NCBI GenBank assembly: GCA_016296785.1
Contig: JAEDHX010000025.1
Span: 1 to 25,117 of the forward strand
From: Coprococcus sp.
GTDB lineage: Bacteria > Bacillota > Clostridia > Lachnospirales > Lachnospiraceae
Length of the DNA: 25,117 nt
Reading direction: 5' to 3'
The notes under the pieces were generated by a model, which worked only from the letters and a program-made list of their open reading frames with translations, was not told where the DNA came from and searched no databases. The translations under genes were made by a program, and so were the position numbers. Positions 1-8,140 of the stretch are shown one piece after another. Every line of letters starts with the position of its first letter. The stretch's first letter is position 1.

Positions 1-72
1 TGGCATTATTATAAGTATTGGCATTATTATAAGTATTGGCATTATTATAAGTATTGGCATTATTATAAGTAT
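1..72. repeat. 18-bp perfect tandem repeat, four copies
   Basis: Four identical 18-bp units start at 1, 19, 37 and 55, and a diverged partial unit follows (73-90). Read on the minus strand in the membrane-protein frame, each unit encodes NTYNNA. The array is cut by the window edge, so the copy number is a minimum. The 18-bp period keeps the frame, so copy-number change would lengthen or shorten the protein tail without disrupting it. Confidence 0.95.
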
Positions 73-721
73 TAGCATCATATGACTGGCTATTCTTCTT
101 TTTCTTCTTGCCGCTTGCTATGACAATAATATAGATAATACCAATGAGAATAAATAAACCACCTATTAAAATTGGCATAATGTAATCAGTAGGCGATATT
201 ATATCAATGTAGATATAACGTGTTTCTGATTTGATTGTTGCAATATCTTCACTTGTTAAATCATATGACTGTTTATACATTTGTAAGATATAATCGTCCA
301 TAAAGCCGGATATCTTACTTGACTGTGTTCTGATTACACCCTTTACACTTACTGGTGTTGGATTCTCATTATATGAGAGATCATCAAAGTCTTCTGCTTC
401 TTTTTTTGATACTTGAACACCAATATAGTAAAGCTTCTGATCCGGACTCTGGTCGCAGACATCTACAAGATAGTAGTAACCACTTGTGCGTTTAATACCA
501 TATTTCTTTTTGATGTTCTCACAATATGCACCATAGCTGTAGGTAAAGGTTCCCTCAACATATGTACCGGATGTTAATTGTGAGATGTCTGCTGTGTTAA
601 AGTTTACTAAATCTCCTTTTAGATTGATTAGCTGATTTAATCCCATTACTAGAAATACAATACCAATTGCTAAAAATATAAAGGTATTTAGTACAGGATT
701 TGATTTGTTTTGTCTTGCCAT
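1..721 (-). CDS. Two-TM membrane protein with repeat tail, C-terminus cut by window edge
   Basis: I do not recognise the family. The frame is open from an ATG at 721 down to the window edge (240 codons, no stop). A GGGGA ribosome binding site lies just upstream. One hydrophobic segment is at about residues 11-30 and another at about 180-203. The region between them is polar and presumably extracytoplasmic. A basic stretch (five lysines, 205-209) follows the second segment and suggests that the tail is cytoplasmic. The tail then enters four perfect copies of the hexapeptide NTYNNA (217-240) and leaves the window, so its length is unknown. The gene is divergent from the VanZ-like gene, with about 190 bp between starts. 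This outline (small two-TM protein, extracellular domain, low-complexity Asn/Tyr tail) does not reveal a function. Confidence 0.8.
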   Translation of the reverse strand, partial: MARQNKSNPVLNTFIFLAIGIVFLVMGLNQLINLKGDLVNFNTADISQLTSGTYVEGTFTYSYGAYCENIKKKYGIKRTSGYYYLVDVCDQSPDQKLYYIGVQVSKKEAEDFDDLSYNENPTPVSVKGVIRTQSSKISGFMDDYILQMYKQSYDLTSEDIATIKSETRYIYIDIISPTDYIMPILIGGLFILIGIIYIIVIASGKKKKKNSQSYDANTYNNANTYNNANTYNNANTYNNA

Positions 722-831
722 TTTCTTTTCCCCATTTTTTAATTCCTATTATTTTAACAAATATAAATCTGTCTTATATATTTTTACATTATTTTCTATT
801 ATTTTGCAAGTAAGTTATATTATAAATATGT

Positions 832-861
832 TTGTGAATTAAGTACAAATAATGTTATAAT
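832..861 (+). promoter_or_regulatory. Predicted promoter for the VanZ-like gene
   Basis: A consensus TATAAT at 856-861 has TTGTGA at 832-837 (4 of 6 matches to the -35 consensus), with an 18-nt spacer. It lies about 50 bp before the VanZ-like start, in an AT-rich divergent intergenic region. No equally good promoter is visible for the minus-strand neighbour. Confidence 0.5.
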
Positions 862-914
862 CATAAACTGGATGAATTAGTATTATGCTAATTGTACGAT
901 TTGGAGGAAGATTT

Positions 915-1472
915 ATGACCGCAAGGAAGAAAATAAATGACAAAAGAAGATTCTTATATATTATTCCTGTAATTTTCTGGATGGCATTTATATTCTATAT
1001 GTCGGCAAAAAATGCAGAAGCGTCATCTTCACTTAGTGGAGGAATAACAGAGAGACTTGGTGATGTATTTGAAGTAATCCGAAATGACACGCCGGTTGAA
1101 CGTGAAAGCTTCATGTCAGCGTTTGAGACGATAATTAGAAAGCTTGCACATATGGCAGAATATGGAGTGTTATTTGGATTAGTTTTGCTTGCAGTAAAGA
1201 AAGTCAGCTATGCTTCAAAGCGTGCATATTTCTATATCCTGTCTCTTGTTATTTGTTTTTTGTATGCCTGTACTGATGAATTTCATCAATTATTTGTACC
1301 GGGAAGAGATGGAAATGTTGTCGATGTATTAATTGATATGAGTGGTGCGTTAACATGTATGATAGGAGGACTTGCCATAAAGAATAGCAAATGGAGAATA
1401 ATAATTGGATTTATGGCAGCCTTTGCAACCCTTGCACTATTCTTATTCTTGATTTTTTATGATTTTATGTGA
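915..1472 (+). CDS. VanZ-like family membrane protein
   Basis: 185-aa integral membrane protein of the VanZ-like family, named after the teicoplanin-resistance accessory protein. Members are widespread in Firmicutes, and most have no proven substrate or role. Hydrophobic segments lie at about residues 13-30, 83-95, 105-119, 140-156 and 162-182. Family-type motifs are visible: KLAHMAEY (77-84) before the second segment and DEFHQLFVPGRDG (121-133) before the fourth. The start at 915 is chosen over an in-frame ATG at 885 because GGAGGA (903-908) lies 6 nt upstream of it, while the earlier ATG has no ribosome binding site. The gene is probably monocistronic or weakly linked to the next gene, which has its own predicted promoter. 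A drug-resistance role should not be inferred from the family name. Confidence 0.85.
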   Translation: MTARKKINDKRRFLYIIPVIFWMAFIFYMSAKNAEASSSLSGGITERLGDVFEVIRNDTPVERESFMSAFETIIRKLAHMAEYGVLFGLVLLAVKKVSYASKRAYFYILSLVICFLYACTDEFHQLFVPGRDGNVVDVLIDMSGALTCMIGGLAIKNSKWRIIIGFMAAFATLALFLFLIFYDFM

Positions 1473-1490
1473 TGGTATCTGTCAATTTCA

Positions 1491-1519
1491 TTGAACATAG
1501 TATTGAAAAATGTTATATT
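1491..1519 (+). promoter_or_regulatory. Predicted promoter for the chorismate mutase-pyr gene run
   Basis: TTGAAC (1491-1496), a 17-nt spacer and TATATT (1514-1519) form a good sigma-70/SigA-type promoter about 40 bp before the chorismate mutase start. The genes from 1559 to 6422 follow in one direction with small gaps or overlaps, so this may drive them all. I see no attenuator or PyrR-type leader here or upstream of pyrC. Confidence 0.55.
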
Positions 1520-1558
1520 AGAGTATAGTGAATCTTGATATATTGATTGGAGAAGTAT

Positions 1559-2413
1559 ATGACATTAGAGGAAGTAAGACAAAGTATTGATAAGGTTGAC
1601 AAGGAAATAAAGAAGCTATTTAAAGAGCGCATGATGCTTGCTGATAATGTAGCCAGAGTCAAGGCCGAAACAGAAGATAAGATATATAAGCCTGACAGGG
1701 AAGAGATAATTATATCTAATCTTACGGAAGATATAGATGATAACATTAAGATGGAGTATACTGCGCTTATTAAACGTATAATGGAGATAAGCAGAAAGTA
1801 TCAGTATGGCAGAACCTTAGAGCTTAGGGATTGCCTTGATATTGTTTATGATACTGACGAACCAGAGGTGAGAAGTCTTGCCATGGTTAAGCAGGAGCTA
1901 TATATATGTCAGGATTACTCCAAAGATATGGTAATAGCAGTAGATGATTATATGCAGGTTAAGGAGCTTATTGAGACAGGTGCTGCTGATGCCGGCATGG
2001 GTGTACTTGAAGACATTAGCTATGGTGTATCTGATGCGTTACATGAGATGCTCACAAACAGTAAGCTGTATATTTACAGATGTAATGTTGTAAATGAGAA
2101 TGGTCACAATAAGAAGGTTGTTACATTTTCTGACAGGTTGGTAGTAAGAAAGGATCATAACAGATTAAAAATAATGTTTGTCTGCAAGAATAAAAGTGGA
2201 AGTCTTAGCAGTATATTATCTATGATTTCTGATTATGGAGTTAATCTGATGGAGATTCATTCAGCTCCTGACAGAAAAGAAAACTGGAATTACAGATTTT
2301 ATATTGAGCTTAGCGGCAATCTTTTGTCAAAGGATATTAAGTCGCTAATATTCCAGCTTGAAAATGAAACTGAAGAGTTTAATATTCTTGGCAGTTATTA
2401 TTGTGACAAATAA
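1559..2413 (+). CDS. Chorismate mutase with degenerate prephenate-dehydratase-like region and ACT domain
   Basis: 284 aa. Residues 1-85 are an AroQ-type chorismate mutase domain (chorismate to prephenate). Arg7, Arg24, Lys35 and the Arg47-Glu48 pair match known active-site positions. Residues about 94-196 resemble only the first lobe of prephenate dehydratase. The second lobe is missing, the catalytic TRF motif is replaced by TFSDR (189-193), and the IENS-type motif reads LEDI. Residues 204-252 form an ACT domain in which the phenylalanine-binding ESRP motif reads HSAP (234-237), although the following NWNYRF matches PheA proteins. Bifunctional PheA is usually about 375 aa. I infer an active mutase with a dead dehydratase. 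The start at 1559 is preferred over a TTG at 1547 because GGAGAAG sits just before it. pyrC begins 18 nt downstream, so co-transcription is likely. Confidence 0.8.
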   Translation: MTLEEVRQSIDKVDKEIKKLFKERMMLADNVARVKAETEDKIYKPDREEIIISNLTEDIDDNIKMEYTALIKRIMEISRKYQYGRTLELRDCLDIVYDTDEPEVRSLAMVKQELYICQDYSKDMVIAVDDYMQVKELIETGAADAGMGVLEDISYGVSDALHEMLTNSKLYIYRCNVVNENGHNKKVVTFSDRLVVRKDHNRLKIMFVCKNKSGSLSSILSMISDYGVNLMEIHSAPDRKENWNYRFYIELSGNLLSKDIKSLIFQLENETEEFNILGSYYCDK

Positions 2414-2431
2414 AGCAAAGGAGAATACTTT

Positions 2432-3769
2432 ATGAAGAGTGGAAATAGTGTTTTGCTTATTAAGAATGGTATAGTTGTTAATCCTGCTAATGATAGTGTT
2501 AATAAATCAGATGTTCTTATAGCAGATGATACAATTATTAATATTGACACTTGCATAGATGAAGAAGCTGCAAAACAGCTTATAGCAGATAGAAATTTTG
2601 AAGCTGAGCTTAAGATTATTGATGCAGGCGGCTCATACGTTATGCCTGGTTTTGTTGACCTTCATGTTCATTTCAGAGATCCGGGCCAGACTTATAAAGA
2701 GGATATTGAGACCGGTTCTAGAGCTGCGGCGCATGGTGGTGTTACAACAGTTTGCACTATGCCTAACACAACTCCGCCGGTAGATTCTGTTGAAACACTG
2801 CAGTATATTCTAAATAAGGCCAAAGAGAAGTCATTTGTAAATGTCAGACAGGTATCAGCTATTACAAATGGGATGAATAATAGTGAGCTTGTTGATATGG
2901 CTAAGATGTATGATGCCGGTGCTGTTGCATTTAGCGAGGATGGCAAAAGTGTAATGGATATAAATCTTTATCGTGAGGCTATGGAGATTGCTGCTAAGCT
3001 TGGCGTGGTAATTATGGCCCATTGTGAGGATAAAAATCTTGTAAATAAAGGAGTTCTTAATCAAGGTTTAGCATCAGACAAGTTTAATGTTCCCGGAATA
3101 AGTAATGCTGTTGAAGATGTAATCACTGCAAGAGATATATTCCTTGCAGGACAGGCAGGTGCTAAGCTGCATTTGTGTCACTGTTCTACAGAGGCTTCTG
3201 TTGAACTTGTAAGAATGGCTAAGAAGTTAGGTTATGATGTAACTGCTGAGGTTTGCCCACATCATTATACACTTACCGATTCGGATATTGATAAGGTAGA
3301 TGCTAATTATAAGATGAATCCGCCACTTAGAAGTGAACGTGATGTTAAGGCGCTTATTAAAGGTCTTGTGGATGGAACAATGGATTGTATATCAACTGAC
3401 CATGCACCACATAGCGCTGAAGAAAAGAGCAAGGATTTTGTAAGCTCACCATTTGGTATTATAGGACTTGAGACAAGTGCAGCACTTACTTATACAGCAC
3501 TAGTTGATACCGGACTTTTGAGTATATGTGACATGGCAAAGAAAATGAGCTATAATCCTGCAAAGGTAATAGGTATACACGATAAACGAGGATATATTGA
3601 AGAAGGAGCGATAGCGGATATTGTTATATTTGATTCAACAAAGGAATGGGTTGTTGATGAGGCTGATATAATGTCTAAGAGTAAGAATACACCTTATATT
3701 GGCAAACAGCTTAAAGGTAAGGTAGTTACAACCATTTGCAATGGTAATATAGTGTATAATGAACTTTGA
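2432..3769 (+). CDS. pyrC: Dihydroorotase
   Basis: Dihydroorotase, third step of de novo pyrimidine synthesis (N-carbamoyl-L-aspartate to dihydroorotate), a cytoplasmic zinc amidohydrolase. 445 aa, slightly longer than the usual 425-430 because of an insertion near residues 38-62. Metal and catalytic motifs are intact: the HVHFRDPG motif (His78, His80), FSEDGKSV with Asp170 where other amidohydrolases have carboxylated lysine, His197 in MAHCED, His250 in HLCHCST, and Asp323 in STDHAPH. NPPLR (296-300) contributes to substrate binding. AAAGGAG lies 7 nt before the ATG. It is the first pyrimidine gene of the run, 57 nt before pyrF. It belongs to the class I bacterial enzymes and is clearly not an allantoinase or hydantoinase, given the motif set and its pyr neighbours. 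Confidence 0.95.
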   Translation: MKSGNSVLLIKNGIVVNPANDSVNKSDVLIADDTIINIDTCIDEEAAKQLIADRNFEAELKIIDAGGSYVMPGFVDLHVHFRDPGQTYKEDIETGSRAAAHGGVTTVCTMPNTTPPVDSVETLQYILNKAKEKSFVNVRQVSAITNGMNNSELVDMAKMYDAGAVAFSEDGKSVMDINLYREAMEIAAKLGVVIMAHCEDKNLVNKGVLNQGLASDKFNVPGISNAVEDVITARDIFLAGQAGAKLHLCHCSTEASVELVRMAKKLGYDVTAEVCPHHYTLTDSDIDKVDANYKMNPPLRSERDVKALIKGLVDGTMDCISTDHAPHSAEEKSKDFVSSPFGIIGLETSAALTYTALVDTGLLSICDMAKKMSYNPAKVIGIHDKRGYIEEGAIADIVIFDSTKEWVVDEADIMSKSKNTPYIGKQLKGKVVTTICNGNIVYNEL

Positions 3770-3826
3770 TAAGTATAAAAATGGCGTAAAGCATTTTATA
3801 TAATAAACATAAAGGAGTATAAAGAT

Positions 3827-4756
3827 ATGATAGACAAGCTTGTATCAAAAATAAAGGAAACAAATGCACCTATAGTAGTTGGACTTGACCCAATGCTTAG
3901 CTATGTGCCAGAACACATTCAGAAGAAGGCCTTTGATGAATATGGTGAAACACTGGCAGGTGCAGCTGAGGCTATATGGCAGTATAACAAAGGTATAATA
4001 GATGCAACATATGATTTAATACCTGCAGTAAAGCCACAGATAGCAATGTACGAGCAGTTTGGTATAGATGGACTTATTGCTTTCAAGAAAACTGTTGATT
4101 ACTGTAAATCAAAGGATCTTGTAGTAATTGGTGATATTAAGCGTGGTGATATTGGTTCAACATCAACAGCATATGCAGTAGGACATCTTGGCAAGGTTGC
4201 AGTAGGTTCAAATACATATGCCGGTTTTGACGAGGATTTTGTTACTGTTAATCCTTATCTTGGAACTGATGGTGTTAAGCCATTTGTTGACGTATGTAAG
4301 GAAGAAAACAAGGGTATTTTTGTACTTGTTAAGACATCTAATCCATCATCAGGAGAATTTCAGGACAGACTTGTAGATGGAAAGCCTCTTTATGAGATAG
4401 TAGGCGAGATGGTTGATAAGTGGGGTAGTGATGTTATCGGAAAGTCAGGTTATTCTGCAGTAGGAGCTGTTGTTGGAGCAACATATCCTAAGATGGGAAA
4501 GATTCTTAGAGATATTATGCCAAAATCATTTATCCTTGTTCCTGGTTATGGTGCACAGGGCGGTAAGGCAGCAGATCTTGTTCACTATTTCAATGAAGAC
4601 GGACTTGGTGCAATTGTAAATTCATCAAGAGGAATTATAGCTGCATATAAGCAGGATAAATATGCACAGTTTGGCCCGGAGGCATATGCAGATGCTTCAA
4701 GACAGGCTGTAATTGATATGATTGAAGATATTAACGGAGCAATCGGAGGACATTAA
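3827..4756 (+). CDS. pyrF: Orotidine-5'-phosphate decarboxylase (long form)
   Basis: Decarboxylates OMP to UMP, the last step of de novo UMP synthesis. 309 aa, the longer type-2 PyrF subfamily rather than the ~230-240-aa B. subtilis form. The DxKxxD catalytic motif is Asp103-Lys105-Asp108 within IGDIKRGDIGST. Phosphate-binding elements VPGYGAQG and NSSRGI are near the C-terminus. The start has AAAGGAG about 10 nt upstream. The stop codon overlaps the pyrK start by one base (TAATG), indicating translational coupling. Confidence 0.95.
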   Translation: MIDKLVSKIKETNAPIVVGLDPMLSYVPEHIQKKAFDEYGETLAGAAEAIWQYNKGIIDATYDLIPAVKPQIAMYEQFGIDGLIAFKKTVDYCKSKDLVVIGDIKRGDIGSTSTAYAVGHLGKVAVGSNTYAGFDEDFVTVNPYLGTDGVKPFVDVCKEENKGIFVLVKTSNPSSGEFQDRLVDGKPLYEIVGEMVDKWGSDVIGKSGYSAVGAVVGATYPKMGKILRDIMPKSFILVPGYGAQGGKAADLVHYFNEDGLGAIVNSSRGIIAAYKQDKYAQFGPEAYADASRQAVIDMIEDINGAIGGH

Positions 4757-5520
4757 TGGGTAAATTAAAGATGACTGCGCAGGTTGTATCACAGGAATGT
4801 TTAGCAACAGATGTTTACAGCCTTGTGCTTAAGGCAGACGAAATAGCAAATCAGGCGGTTGCAGGGCAGTTTGTATCTGTATATTCAAAGGATGGTAGTA
4901 AGCTTTTGCCTCGTCCTATCAGTTTGTGTGGTATTGATAAGGAAGCAGGTACAATACGTCTTGTATATAGAGTAGTCGGATTTGGTACAACTGAGTTTTC
5001 TAAGCTTATTGCCGGTGACTCTGTAGATATATTAGGACCGCTTGGTAATGGCTTTGATAAGCTTGATAAGAAGGCTATTCTTATCGGAGGTGGTATAGGA
5101 ATTCCACCTATGCTTCAGCTTGCAAAGGAGCTTAATTGTGAGAAGAAAGTAGTGCTTGGATACAGAGATGAGATATTCCTTAATGAAGAATTTGAGCCAT
5201 ATGGAGATGTATATCTGTCTTCAGAGGATGGAATGCATGGTGTTAAGGGAAATGTAATCGATGCAATAAAGGAATATGGTATAGAGGGTGATGTAATCTA
5301 TGCATGTGGACCTACGCCTATGCTCCGTGGTATAAAGGCATATGCTGCAGATAATGGTATTATTTGCCAGATATCTATGGAAGAGAAGATGGCTTGTGGT
5401 GTCGGTGCCTGTCTTGCATGTGTGTGTAAGACAAAGGATGTTGATGAGCATTCACAGGTTCACAACAGAAGAATATGTGCAGATGGTCCTGTATTTTATG
5501 CCGAGGAGGTGGAACTGTAA
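4756..5520 (+). CDS. pyrK: Dihydroorotate dehydrogenase B, electron transfer subunit
   Basis: Iron-sulfur flavoprotein subunit of class 1B dihydroorotate dehydrogenase. It passes electrons from PyrD to NAD+ through FAD and a [2Fe-2S] cluster. 254 aa, normal length. Ferredoxin-reductase-like FAD motif RPISL is at 53-57. Nucleotide-binding motifs are GGGIGIPP (111-118) and YACGPTPML (182-190). The cluster ligands are Cys214, Cys219, Cys222 and Cys241. It overlaps pyrF and pyrD by one base each (TAATG at both junctions), consistent with equimolar synthesis of the PyrK-PyrD complex. Confidence 0.95.
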   Translation: MGKLKMTAQVVSQECLATDVYSLVLKADEIANQAVAGQFVSVYSKDGSKLLPRPISLCGIDKEAGTIRLVYRVVGFGTTEFSKLIAGDSVDILGPLGNGFDKLDKKAILIGGGIGIPPMLQLAKELNCEKKVVLGYRDEIFLNEEFEPYGDVYLSSEDGMHGVKGNVIDAIKEYGIEGDVIYACGPTPMLRGIKAYAADNGIICQISMEEKMACGVGACLACVCKTKDVDEHSQVHNRRICADGPVFYAEEVEL

Positions 5521-6422
5521 TGAATATGTCAGTTAATATAGCAGGTGTTGAGCTTAAGAATCCTATTACAGTTGCATCAGGGACCTTTGGTTCAGGTATG
5601 GAATATAGTGAATTTATTGATTTGAACCGACTTGGTGCAGTAACTACAAAGGGCGTTGCAAATATCCCGTGGCCGGGCAATCCTACTCCTCGTATAGCTG
5701 AGACCTATGGTGGAATGATGAACGCCATTGGACTTCAGAATCCCGGTATAGATGTATTTAAGAAGCGTGATATACCGTTCCTTAAGGAATTTGATACTAA
5801 GATAATTGTAAATGTATGTGGTAAATCTACGTATGATTATGTGGACTGTGTAGAAAAGCTCGGTGACTGTGATGTTGATTTGCTTGAGATTAATGTATCA
5901 TGCCCTAATGTAAAAGAGGGTGGTATAGCTTTTGGACAGAATCCAAAGGCGTTATTTGATATAACAAAAGAGATTAAGGCAGTTGCGAAGCAGCCTGTTA
6001 TTATGAAGCTTAGCCCAAATGTTACAGATATAACAGAGATGGCAAGAGCAGCGGAGGCAGCAGGCGCAGATGCAGTTTCACTTATCAATACTCTTACAGG
6101 TATGAAGATAGATATTAACAGAAGAACATTTGCAGTTGCAAATAAAACAGCTGGTGTATCCGGCCCTGCTATTCATCCTATCGCTGTAAGAATGGTTTAT
6201 CAGGTAGCAAATGCAATAAAGCTTCCTATAATTGGAATGGGTGGAGTAGCAACATATGAGGATGCACTTGAGATGATTATGGTTGGAGCATCAGCAGTTG
6301 CTGTCGGTACGGCAAACTTCAATAACCCATATGCGACTATCGAGATACTTGATGGTATTGAAGCATTTATGAAGAAGAATGGTATTGAAGATATTAATGA
6401 GCTTATTGGGTGTGTTAAATAG
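5520..6422 (+). CDS. pyrD: Dihydroorotate dehydrogenase B, catalytic subunit
   Basis: FMN-containing catalytic subunit that oxidises dihydroorotate to orotate and works with PyrK. 300 aa, the usual size for class 1B. The class 1 signature EINVSCPNVKEGG carries the catalytic-base cysteine, Cys128. FMN-binding motifs include KLSPNVTDI, INTLTGMKID, GVSGPAIHPIA and IIGMGG. The start at 5520 overlaps the pyrK stop (TAATG), with GAGGAGG (5503-5509) 10 nt upstream; a second ATG at 5526 is possible. An upstream in-frame start at 5475 would overlap pyrK heavily and is not supported. pyrE is separated from pyrD by a broken gene. Confidence 0.95.
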   Translation: MNMSVNIAGVELKNPITVASGTFGSGMEYSEFIDLNRLGAVTTKGVANIPWPGNPTPRIAETYGGMMNAIGLQNPGIDVFKKRDIPFLKEFDTKIIVNVCGKSTYDYVDCVEKLGDCDVDLLEINVSCPNVKEGGIAFGQNPKALFDITKEIKAVAKQPVIMKLSPNVTDITEMARAAEAAGADAVSLINTLTGMKIDINRRTFAVANKTAGVSGPAIHPIAVRMVYQVANAIKLPIIGMGGVATYEDALEMIMVGASAVAVGTANFNNPYATIEILDGIEAFMKKNGIEDINELIGCVK

Positions 6423-6446
6423 TAGATGTATTGAGGATTTATAAAA

Positions 6447-7318
6447 ATGAAATATAAAAAGCTTTTAGTTTCATTTATATTAGTTGTAGCTGTGTTTGTC
6501 ACATTTGTGGCAGACTCAGCTACAATTTTTGCAAAGACGACTTCAAAACTTAATTCGCCACTTGGTGTTATGGCTACAGCTGTTGAAACAAGAATTGCTG
6601 TAACCTATGAAAAGGTTGCCGGCGCTGATGAATATTGGATTTATGAGGCAAAAGGCCATCCTAAAAAATTCAAGTGTGTTAAAAAGACTAAAAAAGATAA
6701 AATCGTATTTAGAAACAGGGAAAAGGGCGAAACATATTTTTATTATGTTAGAGCCATAAAATTAAAAAAGGGCAAGGTTTTATATAAAAGTAAGCCTAGC
6801 AAAAAGGTTAGCACAACAGTATCAATGAGAGGCAAGTCTACTATTAAGAATTTCCTTCAGACAGCGTTAGCTCCGGTTGGCTCAACACTTTATATATGGG
6901 GTGGTGGCTGGAATAAGGCTGATACCGGAAGCGGCATCGATGCTAAGCATGTGGGCTTAAGTTCAAGATGGAGAGAGTTTTATGCTGAGGTCATGTATGG
7001 ATAGTAATAGGCGAATGTGATGATGGAAGTGTTGTCCTTGTTCATTCCTCACCGCAGGGCGTTTCTATATGCGGAACAGTAACCCCTTCCGGAGACGATG
7101 ATAGTAAGGCTATAGCACTTGCAGAAACGTATATGAAGAAGTATTACAGAAACTGGCACGACAGATATCCAAGGGTAAGCTGTAATGCAAGCTATCTGTC
7201 GCATTATGGACAGATGAGGTGGAAGACTACAGGCAGGAAGGCTACACTTACGGATCCTGATGGATATCAGAATATGAGCGCTGAGGAAGTGCTTAAGGAT
7301 TTATTTGGGGAAAACTAA
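6447..7318 (+). pseudogene. Broken secreted fibronectin-III / NlpC-P60-like protein (internal deletion plus frameshift)
   Basis: The 5' part (6447-7004) encodes a signal peptide (about residues 1-30, hydrophobic core then IFAK), a fibronectin-III-like domain (about 38-125) and the start of a second domain, NFLQTALAPVGSTLYIWGGG. It ends in a premature stop after EVMYG. The 3' part continues in another frame from about 6989 and reads GHVWIVIGECDDGSVVLVHSS, ending at 7318. In related proteins I recall from Lachnospiraceae, about 100 or more residues carrying a DCSGY-type catalytic cysteine lie between these parts. Here they are gone, and the join at about 6985-6990 shifts the frame. The surviving His (GHV) fits the NlpC/P60-like fold. 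The protein could not act as a peptidase or amidase. It lies between pyrD and pyrE. Confidence 0.8.
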
Positions 7319-7330
7319 CCTGATTTGGTA

Positions 7331-7360
7331 TTGACATAAAAGCTATATAATGCTTACAAT
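7331..7360 (+). promoter_or_regulatory. Predicted pyrE promoter
   Basis: A perfect -35 box TTGACA (7331-7336), an 18-nt spacer and TACAAT (7355-7360). It begins 13 bp after the end of the broken gene and lies about 80 bp before pyrE. It indicates that pyrE can be transcribed independently of the pyrC-F-K-D run. Confidence 0.6.
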
Positions 7361-7438
7361 AACAAAAGCAATGTATTGATTAATAGTAATTTAGTAATAG
7401 TATGAGAAAAGCATGTAATATAGGAGGTTTCAAGGCAA

Positions 7439-8113
7439 ATGGAAGCATATAAGAAAGAGTTCATAGAATTCATGATCGACTGTAATGTATTAAAATTTGG
7501 AGATTTTACAACAAAGAGTGGAAGAAAGACACCTTTCTTTGTTAATACCGGTTTTTATAGAACAGGAGCACAGCTTAAGCGTTTAGGAGAGTACTATGCA
7601 GAGGCAATAAATGCTGAGTTTGGTCTTGATTTTGATGTATTATTTGGACCGGCATATAAGGGTATTCCTCTTACTGTTGCAACAACAATGGCTATTGCTG
7701 AGATGTATGATGAGGATATTAAGTACTGCTCAAACAGAAAAGAAGAGAAGGATCACGGTGATAAGGGTATTCTTCTTGGAAGTCCGATATCAGATGGCGA
7801 TAAGGTTGTTATTATCGAGGATGTTACAACTGCAGGTACATCTATTCAGGAGACTATGCCTATAATTAAAGCTCAGGGAGATGCAGACGTAGTTGGTCTT
7901 GTTGTTTCTGTTGACAGAATGGAGAGAGGCCAGGGCAAGAAGAGCGCTCTCGTAGAAATTGAAGAGAAATACGGTATTAAGACAACTGCCATTGTTACAA
8001 TGGAAGAGGTTGTTGAGTACCTTTATAACAAAGAGTATAAAGGAAGAATTATTATTGATGATACTTTAAAGGCTGCAATTGATGCATATTATGAGCAGTA
8101 TGGAGTAAAGTAA
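7439..8113 (+). CDS. pyrE: Orotate phosphoribosyltransferase
   Basis: Transfers phosphoribosyl from PRPP to orotate, giving OMP, the substrate of PyrF. 224 aa. The type I phosphoribosyltransferase PRPP-binding loop is clear at 123-135 (VVIIEDVTTAGTS), with acidic Glu127-Asp128. The flexible catalytic loop region (about 98-110, RKEEKDHGDKG) is present. The start has AGGAGG (7422-7427) 11 nt upstream. It has its own predicted promoter and is separated from pyrD by a pseudogene. The LtaS-like gene follows after 27 nt and may be co-transcribed. Confidence 0.95.
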   Translation: MEAYKKEFIEFMIDCNVLKFGDFTTKSGRKTPFFVNTGFYRTGAQLKRLGEYYAEAINAEFGLDFDVLFGPAYKGIPLTVATTMAIAEMYDEDIKYCSNRKEEKDHGDKGILLGSPISDGDKVVIIEDVTTAGTSIQETMPIIKAQGDADVVGLVVSVDRMERGQGKKSALVEIEEKYGIKTTAIVTMEEVVEYLYNKEYKGRIIIDDTLKAAIDAYYEQYGVK

Positions 8114-8140
8114 TTCAATGTAATTTTATAAGTAATATCT

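Noticed and set aside
1..72. CRISPR or regulatory iteron array at the left edge
   Set aside because: The units are directly adjacent without spacers and keep the reading frame of the membrane protein, so they are a coding tandem repeat.
1513..1746. Antisense reading frame opposite the chorismate mutase gene
   Set aside because: It is low-complexity Ser/Leu/Ile without a ribosome binding site, a typical shadow of a real gene.
2414..2431. Pyrimidine attenuator or PyrR site before pyrC
   Set aside because: The gap is only 18 bp and holds just the ribosome binding site; no terminator/antiterminator pair is visible there or at 1473-1558.
7133..7318. Small separate 61-aa gene
   Set aside because: The frame is open upstream to 6989 and continues the domain of the gene starting at 6447; it is the 3' remnant of the broken gene.
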